A stretch of DNA of 64,000 nucleotides from NCBI GenBank assembly GCA_008638375.1, contig CM018031.1, forward strand, positions 432,501 to 496,500. The letters are read 5' to 3'. Position 1 is the stretch's first letter. Every line of letters starts with the position of its first letter. This stretch comes from Nyssa sinensis (taxonomy: Eukaryota > Streptophyta > Magnoliopsida > Cornales > Nyssaceae). The notes beneath the pieces were generated by a model. It did not search any database and was not told the DNA's origin. It saw only the letters and a program-made list of their open reading frames with translations. The translations under genes were made by a program, and so were the position numbers. This document shows positions 12,401-23,233 of this stretch, in pieces.

Positions 12401-14592
12401 TGAGACCTGGCTCGAGAAAAAACATACAATCTACTATATAAGCACAGGAGAAAATTTCCAAACCCCAAAAATTAAAATAAAAAAGAAAGAGAACATTTTT
12501 TTGGCCAGAGGACAAAGTTATCCAAGGAAAAATGTGCCAACAAAAAATAGAAAGTTTTTGAAGATTAATAGATTAAAGTTAATAATATGTAATAAGCACT
12601 TCTTTTATATTAGTATACCATCTTCTATCTGCACGAAAAGGAAGAATAGACCAAAACTAACGAGTCATTGTCATTAGTAATAATAGTAATATAATGTTTT
12701 GCTCTCTAGATAAAATTCAGTCACTAAAAAAAAAAAATAAATGCTAAAAAAATAAAAACAAAAAATAGAAGTGCCATGCCCATAGTTGGCATTTCCATGA
12801 CATACCAATTTCCAAAGACGACATAAAAGCCTCTAATTGAGTACACTCGCAGCAATGCTCACACCGATTTCCAGGTGATCCATCCAGAGAGACTACCTCA
12901 TCTGCCAAAGCAAAAGTTAACCAAAAGAGGAGAGTGTTGGGGGGGGGGGGGGGGGGGGAGAGAGAGAGAGAGAGAGAGGGAGGGAAAGAGAGGAGTAGAG
13001 AAAAAAATAATTTCTCATTATTTAGGAACCAGGAAATACCCACCATTTGATTCCAATGACAGGACACTGCTAGAGAAAGAAAGTCCCACATCCACAACCT
13101 TGTTATCACAGGATATAATTGGGAGAGAATCAAAAGACGAGGGAGTGCCAGAGAGATCAGAAAGACACCCAATTGAATTAACAGGATTGTAGCATATTTC
13201 CTCTGCTTTTTGGGAAAAGTTTGAATGTGAAAGTTCTGGAAGACTATGAGATCCTGTTGAAAAGGAACTGCTGGAAGAACTAACTGTTGATAAGGAACTG
13301 CTGGAAGAACCAAGTCCCATCTCCGCTGTTTTATTCTCACTGAAAACAACTGAAAGGGCCAGTTGAGGAGATGGGAGAGTGCTTGAAACATCAGAAACAC
13401 ACTCAACTTTCTCTGCTTTTTGGGAAAAGTTTGCATGTGAAAATTCTGGCAGACTATGAGATCCTGTGGATAAGGAACTGCCGGAAGAACTAAGTCCCAA
13501 CTCCGCTGTTTTATTCTCACTGGAAACAACTGGAAGGGCCAGTTGAGAAGATGGGAGAGTGCTTGAAACATCAGAAACATACTCAACTTCATCTAAAGAG
13601 TTGTCACAAACTGTTCCTTCTTTTTGGGTGGATTCCAGCACCGCTCCGTGCACAAACGTTTCAGGTGAAACCTCAGCCAGAATCCCATTTTTATGATTTT
13701 CATCAACAGACTCACTAAATAATGATGCTCCACAGGAAACACTAGAAACAAACTCAACTTCATCTAAAGAGCTATCACAAACCATTCCTTCTTTTTGGGT
13801 GGATTCCAGCACTGCACTGCGGACAAAAGTTTCAGGTGAAACCACAGCCAGAATTCCATTTTCATGATTTTCATCAACAGACTCGCTCAATAATGATGCT
13901 CCACAGGAATCCTTATTTTCAGGGGAAACTAACTTCAACTCCTCAAATGGAGATGGATCCCCCTGTGCAATAATTTCTTCAAGACACATATCCAATTTTT
14001 TACATATCGAAGCATCATCATCTTGTCCCAAAGGTAAGTCAGATTCTGCTTCTTTAGGGGGATCTGCAGGAGGCATAGGGATAATTTGCTTGACAAGGCC
14101 AGGTTCACTGAAAGATGATTCATAACTGTTCGTTAGTGAATCAATCGGATCCTGCTTGAGAGTTGATTGATTTGTATCAATATATATAGGATTTTCTTCA
14201 ATACCTATCACTGACCTAATATAGGTCCCAATGGCATCATTTTGTTTCAGCGACACTGCTTGAGCTTCAGGTTTTAAAGGATCCACCAAAGGAGGAAGTA
14301 AATCTTGCACAACATCAGAACAAAATTTTTTCACACTTTCACCAACTGTCTGCACTTGGTTCTCAACATACTTAACTGTGTCCTGTAAAAGAATGCAATT
14401 CAAATTACAGGATGAATTTGCAGCTTTGACAATGATCAGGACAACAAATAAGCATTGTAGGAGCAGTCAGAGGAGAACAAAGAGAAAAGAAAATTATACC
14501 TGGCTCACAAAATCATCAACCTCGTGGCACATAGCCTCAAATTTCTGGTATATGTTTCCGACCAAGGTTCTACCCTTGAATTTCAAATCCAT
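9443..14592 (-). CDS. Plant protein of unknown function, 623 residues, five exons
   Basis: I do not know the function. Its opening and closing segments resemble uncharacterised plant proteins. Exons from 5' to 3': 14500-14592, 13044-14382, 12806-12901, 10070-10224 and 9443-9631. All have GT-AG borders and matching phases: 1872 nt, 624 codons with stop. The N-terminus begins MDLKFKGRTLVGNIYQKFEA, followed by VKYVENQVQTVGESVKKF, a probable helical region. Exon 2 is acidic and Ser-rich and contains two tandem repeat families (residues about 191-304 and 300-476). Exon 3 encodes a Cys-rich CEHCCECTQLEAF. The last exon has a charged helix (KKRLRKEYEQLAIWYGDVD) and ends DICDSEWELV. No signal peptide or membrane span is evident, and no enzyme motif is seen. 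The large exon is intact despite the repeats. A TATA box and untranslated exon near 17.7 kb probably belong to it. Confidence 0.85.
10600..10840 (-). mobile_element. LINE-type 3'-end relic
   Basis: Read on the minus strand, this ends with TTTGTATATGGGTTTACACT, then an AT-rich stretch and a T/A run. A similar minus-oriented sequence lies at about 54020-54190, sharing the CCTGAGGAG core (plus strand) and the cccat.tacaaaaag stretch. It lies inside intron 3 of the unknown gene. The boundaries are approximate. Confidence 0.5.
11664..12322. mobile_element. Possible small DNA transposon with related inverted ends
   Basis: The left end reads gtgctttaaaaagc... and continues with gaggctcgcc. The reverse complement of the right end reads ggtgcttgactctttacaaagc and continues with ccttcaaggcattgggg. 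The two ends resemble each other, with a short aggc-rich subterminal region and an AT-rich middle. A related element may lie at 29040-29545. No transposase ORF is present. The call is weak. Confidence 0.3.
12939..12978. repeat. G20 tract followed by an AG microsatellite
   Basis: Twenty G (12939-12958), then AG repeats to about 12978, located in intron 2 of the unknown gene, about 40 bases upstream (in transcript sense) of the exon 3 acceptor. On the transcript it is a long CT tract joined to a C run next to a 3' splice site. Confidence 0.95.
13048..13578 (-). repeat. In-frame tandem repeat, two clear units plus a degenerate third
   Basis: Units: 13399-13578 (60 residues), 13192-13398 (69 residues, with a Ser-rich insertion) and a weak third at about 13048-13164. 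Shared motifs are VSDVSSTLPS.QLAL, ENKTAE.GL, STGSHSLPE and NFSQKAE. The first unit overlaps the last five codons of the preceding repeat family. All lie in the same large exon. Confidence 0.9.
13564..13905 (-). repeat. In-frame tandem repeat, two units of 171 bp (57 residues)
   Basis: Units are 13735-13905 and 13564-13734. Each encodes a segment starting CGASL.SESVDENH and passing through SPETFV, AVLESTQKEG and SLDEVE. The reading frame is preserved and most differences are single substitutions. It corresponds to residues about 191-247 and 248-304 of the protein. Confidence 0.93.
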
Positions 14593-17500
14593 GATGAAGA
14601 TATATTATGTTGCTGGAATAGATATCAATAGACCTCCTCCTTCATAAAACAAAAATACAAGAAGGGCATGATTCCTAATCCAGGATGATGTTAATCCGTA
14701 AACATTCAGATGAGAGTTCTGTCAAAAACAGCATGAATTTGGTATGCATAGATTTTTAATTGTGGCAATATGATATCCTAGAAAAGAGAAAATGTTTAAA
14801 GGCTAGAAGTAATCAACTAGCTAGTTTTATAAAACATTTAAATTCTTTTTGTAAATATAAAATATCTTGGTCTAACTGAGAGAATAGCCTTAATTAGAAC
14901 AGAATAGCGAGATAGGATTCATATAGCCGACCCCAAATAATTGGGATAAGGCTTTGTTGAATTGAGAACTATAAAATATCTTAACAATGAATTTGCAGAA
15001 CCATGTCAACTGACCAAATTGACATTCCAATCCATTTTTATGTCCCCAAACCTCTTAAATATGTTACCTACGCACATTGTAAATTCTATTCTATGTTCCC
15101 TCATCAACCCAGTGTAACAAAAACTAGGTCACCAATCACGGTACACAAAGAAGCAGTTTTACACACACAAGGGCAAAGGGAGCATTATACACCAATTGGG
15201 GCTTAGTACAAGTACACCATATGCTAAGTTATATCCAAATACAGCATACAGTCAACAATACATCAAATACTAAAATTGCCCTCAAACTCGTGGCTGATAG
15301 TAGATCGGGAAATTTTTCGACACGAAAACAAAGACCCGAAGTGTAGTGAACTTCATTGGTATATGTCTGTAAATGAAGAGGTGACGGAATATGGAACAAG
15401 ATTACCCTAGTAAGATAGCAATGACAACAAACAACTTGGCAATCAAGTGTAGTATGCTCAGTTCTCTTGAATAGATCATTAGTTTTTTAAGCGCAAGTGA
15501 GATAGGAGTTGGATATGTATTGTAACTCCTAATTCAACAAAAAATACATTCTTTACAACATAAAAAACATTGAAGCCAAACTATGCATTAACATTGCCAT
15601 CCACATGATAATATATTCAACTTCAGCACTAAGAGACAAAATATCTTGATTTTGCAGATTTATGAAGAATTAGAGTTCACGAGGCAAAAAACCAATCTTG
15701 AAACACCAACAGTCACATACCTAACCCCGCCCCCCGTGGGTGCCATTTTAATATGGTTACTTTTACCGGGAAAAAAAAAAAAAAAAGGAATCAAAATGGG
15801 CATAGAGTCAAATCACAAGGAAAAGGTGAAAATGGTGCACAAATTAATGTATTATAATGAGAGTGAAACATAAGCAGGACAACTGGTAGTAATTGCGAAG
15901 AATTAAAAAAAAAATGAACTAAGCACCCATCTTAACAACATAAGAAATGTAGAAATGGGAAACAGTGAAATTGAAGGGGGAAAATAGTAACAGAAGTAAC
16001 CACAAAGACACTTCGAGAAGTCAAACTAGCATGGATAAGGTTCAGAGTACGTAAACTGAGCTCAATCAAGGTAGTCACAGCAGGAAACAATAGCCTATAA
16101 AAAAAAAAGGTTGATTGAAACAACTCAAAACAAATACGAGGAACTGGCCCATCATTATCATAGAGCACATAGAACAAATTTTAAGTCAGGATTACGGCAA
16201 TTAAATACTAACTACATGAGTCTAGACAACCTTACTTGTGGAATAGGCATCAAAGCTGGCCAAAGGCAACGGTACAGACACGCACACAGAACTCAGAAGG
16301 GCAGGGCCACCTATAGCTGAGTGATGTCAATTGACCTCACTGCGTTTGGAAAAAAATTATATACAGTGGAACAAAAATTTTGTACCATTTTTCCTAAATT
16401 GATCCCACTAAAATTAGAGGAAAAAAAAGAGAGGGTGGTCAATTTTATACATTTGAATAAGATAAGTCAGGGTAGTGGGAAGTGGGAACCAATACAACCT
16501 CGTAGCATTTATTCCAACTTTATTTACAGTAACAATTCCAAAAACTTAAGAACTCTCTTCCGCCAAGGGTGTCGATGACAAAGAAGAATATTCTATATTA
16601 ATTGATTAATGTGCTTCTAAAATTAGCATTGATTCTACCAGTTACAACTGCAACTATAAAAAGGGCGTTTTCTGCAATAAAACTCATAAAGAACCAATTG
16701 CATAACAGAAGGGGTGATCAATGAAAAAATGATTTTTAGTTACATACATTGAGAAAGATGTATTTGACGATGGTAGCAACAAGGCAATTATACAATGTTT
16801 TCAAAATATAAAGTCATCGAGGTAAGTCATTGCATTTGTTGAACAGTTGAAGTAATGAGATAGATATACTTAAGTTTCTTTTGTTTTATTTGTAATTTGA
16901 AGTGTTTGTCTTAATTTTAATTAAGATAATTTAATGTGTATTTTTTTGACAGGTTGATAAGTTATTGAATAATCCCACTAGAAAAAAATTCCTACCTACA
17001 CCACTATGCACACACACACCCACGAGAAAAGGAAAAAAAAAATTATCAGGTCGCTGTTATCATCTGATGAAGGAAAGTATTGAGTCAAGCTTCTTTAAAC
17101 GGGGTTTGAATGATCAAACTTCATTGATTAGCCCATTGCAAATAATCAAATTAAATCTTAAGGTTCAAAAAGATTCTGGGAATATTTTGTAATGATGGCT
17201 GACAAAATTGTATGAACAGAGTAGTATACGGACGAAGAGATTCAGATGCAATATACAAAACAAGTACACAAGATGGTATTGCGGCATGCAGTAGTTAACA
17301 TAGCACATACAGTATACTCACCAATATACTAAACGATTTCAAAATTCTTACTACAGTGAAATTTTGTTATCGACAAAATTTATGAATTGACACTGATCAA
17401 AAAGATATATTTATGAATTGACTACAATTTTACCCTTATTTAGTCAGATTTAAATTCAAAATCCGTAGAGTCGGATAGATGATCACCTGGTACTGTACCG

Positions 17501-17616
17501 ATTACGGTTTCATGGGGAAAAAAAAACCTGTTAGTGACAAATTAAAACAATTCAATAAATTTGATTCAAAAACCCTAAACTCAACGCACGATTAAGTACT
17601 ATGAAGAAGGAATTAC
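14593..17616. other. Probable 5' UTR intron of the unknown gene
   Basis: This stretch separates the ATG at 14592 from a likely untranslated first exon ending in a GT donor at 17615-17616 (minus strand). It holds the RTE relic and several short ORFs without recognised motifs. It is assigned as an intron only by inference. Confidence 0.4.
14885..14965 (+). mobile_element. RTE-type LINE 3'-end relic
   Basis: The sequence around 14921-14955 reads catatagccgaccccaaata and then attgggataaggctttgttg. This matches the familiar 3' coding end of plant RTE retrotransposons (RIHIADP...WDKALL in a shifted frame). Only the last ~80 bases remain. It lies upstream of the start codon of the unknown gene, probably in its 5' UTR intron. 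Confidence 0.5.
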
Positions 17617-17720
17617 CAGCAACTTGTAGCCGCCTGTGGCAGGCGATCGATGTCGCCGGTAACCGGTGCTGATTTAGCCAAGCAAAAGGCTTTGCTTTAG
17701 AGTGACCTGGTGTTTGGAGA
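17617..17720 (-). other. Probable untranslated first exon of the unknown gene
   Basis: On the minus strand it begins about 30 bases below a TATA box and ends CAAGTTGCTG before gtaattcc, a plausible donor. There is no good ATG in a long frame. It is GC-richer than its surroundings. Inference from promoter spacing; RNA evidence would decide. Confidence 0.45.
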
Positions 17721-17748
17721 AAAAGGGGTTTTTATTTTTGGTAATAAA

Positions 17749-17756
17749 TATTTATA
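17749..17756 (-). promoter_or_regulatory. TATA box, likely for the unknown gene
   Basis: On the minus strand the sequence is CTATAAATATTTATTAC, a near-ideal plant TATA element, just upstream of a GC-richer segment with a splice donor. No other downstream minus-strand gene is a better candidate. Confidence 0.5.
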
Positions 17757-18266
17757 GCAGGGTTTTAGCCGCCCTAATTTCGGCGTTTTGCACCCCTGTT
17801 ATTTCTGCAGACGCTCCACCCTTTTCTGTTATCGTCTCAAGCCAGGAGTGGACTCAACAAAGTAAAGTGGACTTAGGACTTTTTTAATTCATACCATCTA
17901 TACTCATCACATGTTTGGTTGGGAAGATTGTTTGGATATGTTTTTAGAAATTGTTATATGTTTTTGAAAATAAAAATGAAACACTAAACGAAATTATGTT
18001 TGGTAGGTTGTTTTCGATAACATTTTATGAAAATAGACCACTTTAAGGAAATAATTAAAAATAACTTTTTGTGTTTTTCACAAATTCGAATTCATTAGAA
18101 AATGAAAACAACTTGAAAATAAATGTATTTTTAAAAAATTTTAATTATATTTTCCTTAAAAAATTTAATTATATTTTACAATTAGAGAGCTAATTGTAAA
18201 ATTTTCAAACTTCAATATATGTTAAAAACAATTCAATGCAATGTCGCAGCTTGAAATTTATCTTGT

Positions 18267-18287
18267 GGGGGGGGGGGGGGGGGGGGG
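18267..18287. repeat. G21 homopolymer
   Basis: Twenty-one consecutive G in AT-rich intergenic DNA. It is the longest of the seven G or C tracts in the window. Confidence 0.95.
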
Positions 18288-18758
18288 AAGTAAATGTACT
18301 AAGAATAATTTTAGCTGAAATTACAAAAGAATATTGATTTTTGTCTTAGAATAATTAAATCTCGTGTATATATAAAAGAATACATTAGTGAATTAATTTG
18401 ATAATGAATTTAAGATTACACATATAACAAAAAGAATACATGCTATATTGATTACTTGCTTAGCTTATCTTGGCCACGCTCTCACCACTATTTTTTTTTT
18501 AGTTTGGTTAGCATAGAAGCTTTTGTCACTCGGAAATCAGCATGTTAAAAGTGTCCTTGAACCAATTAAACACACAAATCTGCCATACAGCCCTATGAGG
18601 CCGGACCACCCAAAGTGAAATTGCAAATCACCCACTAACGACGGCACCAACCATGAATTCATATGATAATATGACCCAGCCAGCATAAGATATGGAGATG
18701 GCGACAACAGGCAGTGGTTGAAGCAATCTTAACTCATCAAGCATGGAACTTCTTATCT

Positions 18759-18880
18759 TCAGAAGCCAATGTACAAGAGGTGCACATTCATTCTCTTTAT
18801 CCTATCAGCAAAGTGCGCTTTACGTTTAACAATCTTGCCAATATCTTCTGCGATGAGCTCCTGCTCATCTGATCCTGACA
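18759..18880 (-). other. Coding-like segment, possibly a last exon of an unrecognised gene or relic
   Basis: After an AG at 18881-18882 (minus strand), an open frame runs about 40 codons to a TGA at 18759-18761. It encodes SGSDEQELIAEDIGKIVKRK followed by AHFADRIKRM. The charged, helix-like composition is unlike random AT-rich translation. No upstream partner exon was identified and the family is not recognised. It could be chance or a fragment. Confidence 0.3.
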
Positions 18881-19918
18881 CTTATAAGTTTTTGCATTGG
18901 CTGGCTTCCGCGATGAATAAAGATATGTGAGCAACCACCACAGGCGGATCTACAATACAGTCGTACACCAAGAAATTCAAAACATCAGAAGGAAATTCAT
19001 AGATTTATGTGACGCTAGCAATAAATAAGCACGACATTAAAACTTGCACTAAAACATCCGATCACTGCATAATTTCTTGTGAAACAGCAAATTATTTCTA
19101 TTATTCTCGTTGAAAAAATTTCTGTTTTTTTTTTTTTTTTAACAATAATGTGACAACAACATATGGGCTTTGGAAGGATCCCAGCTGGGTTTTGTACTTT
19201 TTATTTGCTATCAACTTCAAGAATCTCTAGTTCTGTTGTTTGCATCTATTGTAATTTACATTTGAATAGAGAAATGAGAGGGAAATTGCAAGTCAGGCTG
19301 TATCCTCTTACATGTATGCCATGGCTCGTGATTCAAGCCAACCTTCCAAAAAAACTAGAGGAACCACTCCAGCCATACAAAAGTCCCATGCTCGCCAAAA
19401 GTATCAGCTAATCCATTAGAAAAACGCTTTCTCCAACATAAAAGACATTTGTAATCATACAAAAATCTCATTATCAATATTCATTATATTCTCAATCACA
19501 CTTCATAACATTGCACAAGACACAACCAACAAATTGACATAGGCTAATTTTTTAAATTGTCCAAAAATCACATGCATTATTTGAACTTGGGACGATTCAA
19601 ACATGAGATGTCCGATTCCTGAGCCACGATCTCAATCAACTGATACCAGTGCAAATTGTTTAGATATGCATCTTTCAAAAGACACATTTATAGGTAAAAA
19701 AAATTATAACTAAAGTGTTTTCATTCCATTGTACTTTAGGAATAAAATATGAAAAAATGAATATAAATTTACTTTGTAGATTGTCAATCAGTGTTAGGTT
19801 GGAAAGAGCAAGGACTAATGTTTCTAAAGTGTCCATAGAAAATGAATTAAAAAAATACTTGCACAAACAGCTCTCATTCAACATACCACCTAAAAGTGAA
19901 AGTCCAGAAATTCAAAAC

Positions 19919-20176
19919 CCTGACCATGAATCATTTATGTTCATCTGCTGTTGGCCAACTATTTCCATCCTTGCCAGCCCACAAGGCATGGTCATTTAAA
20001 CCCGCTGCCAACCCAAAAGAAAAGACAATAGTAGTCTTAAAAGTGTATTGATACGTTCCAGTCCTTCAAAAGAAATAAAAAAGGGCAGGATGCTAGAAAA
20101 ATAAAAAAACCATTCACAAATTGAATAGAACATTGTATGCCCATCTGCATTTAAAGCTTCACAAGTTGGTGGGTAT
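19919..20176 (-). pseudogene. Alpha-galactosidase (GH27) pseudogene fragment, two exons
   Basis: Exon 20111-20176 encodes YPPTCEALNADGHTMFYSIC followed by EW, close to the segment of plant alpha-galactosidases that precedes their conserved CEWG. A separate exon, about 19919-20003, encodes NDHALWAGKDGNSWPTADE, the next segment of the family. An extra A in the second exon shifts the frame to a stop directly after. Without it the family pattern DDIND.W would continue. The junction also appears to carry one extra C next to the acceptor. The catalytic-domain parts before and after were not found nearby. The intron is kept, so this is a fragment of a genomic copy, not a retrocopy. Intact enzymes remove terminal alpha-galactose from oligosaccharides, galactomannan or glycolipids. 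Confidence 0.8.
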
Positions 20177-20250
20177 CTAGAAATTAAGGAATCAATTAAA
20201 TAAGAACAATTCATATATGTCAAACCAAGAAGAAACATACACGACTAATT

Positions 20251-21555
20251 ATTATTAATTTATTTAAAACAAGTTATGAACAATTAATAATAATATCATA
20301 AAAACTAACCTCATAATTTGTGCTAGATATTCCCAAATATTTTGTAACCATCTTGTTACCTATGTTTAAATCTCTTATTATACCATCTATAAATGGTATA
20401 CTCAAATCCTATCAGTCCATGGTCAATATTATTTGGACCAGCCCCTATCCATCAGCCCAAAGCAATTTGTAGCAAAAACTGAAACTGTGACTGCTGAAAG
20501 TATTTGGACTAGCACCTATCCAAAGCAATTTGCAGCAGTATTTTTTTTTCAAAATAGTGATCTCCTTAATGGTTATCTTTTCTTTTTCTTATTATTAGTT
20601 TATTCAAAAAAAGTTATGAACAACTAATAATAATATCATAAAACCTAACATCATAATTTGTGCTAAATCTTCCCAAATATTTTGTTAACCATCTCGTTAC
20701 CTATGTTTTAAATCTCTCATTATACCATCTATGAATAGTAAACTCAACCAATGGTCAATATTATTGCATTTTGTTCATGAAAAAAAAATGTCTACTGAAA
20801 GTAATTGGACTAGCACATATCCATCAATCCAAAGCAATTTGCAGCAGTATTTTTGTTCAAAATAGTTATCTCCTCCTTAATAGTGATCTTTTCTTTTTCT
20901 TGCTCTTGCCTTTCTCTGAAGCACTAATAAACAACGGTGTTATTTAGTCTTCCTCTGAAACACCACCGGACAAGACAGTACCACCAGACAACGGTGTTGT
21001 ACCAAGTGTTACAGAGCACCTATCTTCCTTGAACTTCTGTGGATGCATACACCTCCTTGGATCCAAGGGTGTTGTACTGGAAAATGTCTTGCCTTTCTCT
21101 GAAGCACCACTAGACAATGTATTGTCTTCCGGTGATGCTTTCGAAGAAGACAATACAACACCGCCGTCCACGGTACTTCAAAGGCAAAGAAAAAAAAAGT
21201 CACTATTAAGGAGGAGATTATTATTGATGAGACAACTATTTTGACTTTCAGCAACAAAACTACTGAATTGATGGTTAGGTGTCATTCCAACTACTTTTTT
21301 GATGCACGTTTTTTAATGAACAAACTGCAGCAATATTGCAAGTTTTTTAACAAACTGTAGCAATATTGACCGATGAAATTGACTGTACCATTCATTACAT
21401 GGTATAAGAATTGATTCAAACAACTGGAAAAAAAAAAAAAAAAAAACAAGGCAACAGTTGCAATACATTTGAAAAAATCTAACACAAATTATGAAGTTAG
21501 GTTTTATGATGTTACTATTATTAGTTGCTCATAACTTGTTTATAACAAGCTACTA
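20251..21555. mobile_element. Foldback-type element with long inverted arms and a duplicated left arm
   Basis: The left arm is present twice in tandem, 20251-20590 and 20591-20915 (period 340 bp), both starting near aagttatgaacaa.taataa. The right arm, about 21180-21555, is the inverted counterpart: its reverse complement begins caagttatgagcaactaata and later carries the matching ccttaatagtga segment. The arms are diverged but alignable over about 330-375 bp. The 20915-21180 core repeats a tctctgaagcac motif and encodes no recognised transposase. It resembles a non-autonomous foldback or MULE-like element. The ends and target duplication are not resolved. Confidence 0.65.
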
Positions 21556-22452
21556 GTTAAATCAGAAGTGCTTTGATTCTTCATAAAGTACTCCTAACCA
21601 TCTCTCAGACAAAAGGGAGAAGAATTTCAACACCCCAGTTAATAATGTACTCAAAACTTTAGTCACCACCACCACCAACCACGGCTTCTACTGATTCCTA
21701 CAAGATCATCCCCAAGTTATCAGTGAAATGTAAAATTAATAATAAAAAAAGGATAAAGACAGTAACATAAATGGTCAACTGGATAGGAAATGCAGTTCAT
21801 CTCTAGGGGTCATGTTTGAAATTAAGATATTTTGGTGACCCACTTGAGAATTCTAGGTGACAATTATCTTTATTTTAAAGGAAAATAAGGTAAAATGTTT
21901 TGTGCCCACCGGAGCATTAAATTTGGGTATGTTAATGAAGTTTAGTCCTCTGCCACCGGCAGCAAATTTTTCTTTTGTCCATTCATTCAGACAACTGATG
22001 GTCTCACAGGTCAGCTACATTCTGAAGAAAGATATCAATCTCAACTTCGTAAAAAGGCTTACATAGAGCACAAACATACGAAGCCGACTCCTGATCTCTT
22101 AAACAGGCACTTGCAATCCTCCTGGATAGTTGGCCACTGACCAGGATCCAAGGTTTATGGCTCCAACACGCATGGATAAACCATCGCTAAATTAACAAGC
22201 CAATCTGTAAATCTGTGGAATAACAGAATAGAACTAAGTTGATGTAAGACATCTAGATTATAGAGGAAGCCCATAGCTGCACTCTAAATAATCTATTAGA
22301 GGCATTTACGCTGTCAGCCTTAATCATGGTATGAGGTTTGTGAGTCCACAAATTGATGAAACCAAAACAAAAACAAACAAACAAAAAAGTAGATGCCAAC
22401 TCCTTAATAAAGCCTTTATGGGCACTCAAAAAAAAAAACCAACAGTTCTCAC

Positions 22453-22551
22453 CGCATTGTAGTCCATTCGGCCTCTAATCACACATGAATTTTGTGAATC
22501 CGGCTCGTTTGGATGAAACCAGGATGCTAAATTAACAAGCTGCTCTCCAAC
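22453..22551 (-). other. Coding-like segment with splice-like borders, unrecognised
   Basis: The minus-strand frame reads VGEQLVNLASWFHPNEPDSQ and continues NSCVIRGRMDYNA before GCG|gtgaga, a good donor. The preceding bases give an AG. The 15-mer gctaaattaacaagc recurs 340 bp away at 22186-22200, within another short LVNLA-encoding frame. The source protein is not known to me. It may be an exon relic. Confidence 0.3.
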
Positions 22552-22685
22552 CTTGCACCCAGGATCACAAATGAAGCAAAAAGAACATGATAGTAATACA
22601 AGGATAGTATGATGATGGCTAAAATCATTCACAAAAAGTATAAGGTGGCCGAACCAATCATTTGTGATCACCAGCACAGCCCAAA

Positions 22686-22732
22686 AGAGAGAGAGAGAGA
22701 GAGAGAGAGACACACACACACACACACACACA
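22686..22732. repeat. Compound GA/CA microsatellite
   Basis: A GA run of about 24 bases is followed by a CA run of about 22 bases in intergenic DNA. Confidence 0.95.
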
Positions 22733-23213
22733 AAAAAAGAGAAGAGAGAAAAGACAGGGAGACACAAAATTATATTAAAAAATTAAATCTTTAAAAATAG
22801 ATAAATAACAATATGAATAATATTTTGCAAGAGCCATCACACCAGCACAACAAAGGTTTCTTGGAAACATATAAGGATCACATTTAGATGGCAGAAGCAC
22901 AACACGCATAGTGCCAGCTTACAGCGTATTCCAATAGAAAGACAAATCAGAAGTGAAGAAACAGGTAGTTATACTGCCATGACAAGGATATAATCAAAAC
23001 ATTTTGCAAAGAGCCATCACACAGGCAGGAACTAAATAATATAAAATATAAGATAAATTCCATCAAGTCATCTCAACTAGCAAAAAGAGCTGATTCCCAA
23101 TGTGAGAGGTAGGAGTCAAAGTCTGATGAAGGTTCTTCCATCATGAAGACGGTGAACTCGTCGGCAGAAACTTGGATGGTGCACAAACAGTGGCACATCA
23201 AAGCCATGCACTT

Positions 23214-23233
23214 GGGGGGGGGGGGGGGGGGGG
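23214..23233. repeat. G20 homopolymer
   Basis: Twenty consecutive G in intergenic DNA. Confidence 0.95.

Noticed and set aside
12875..13192. A plus-strand ORF of 105 residues over the G20/AG tract
   Set aside because: It is antisense to the unknown gene's exon 2 end and intron 2, and much of it is an artefact of homopolymer and dinucleotide repeats.
12744..13592. A 282-residue minus-strand ORF with repeated segments
   Set aside because: It is a shifted frame of exon 2, and its repeats mirror the real protein repeats. Only its last part coincides with true exon 3.
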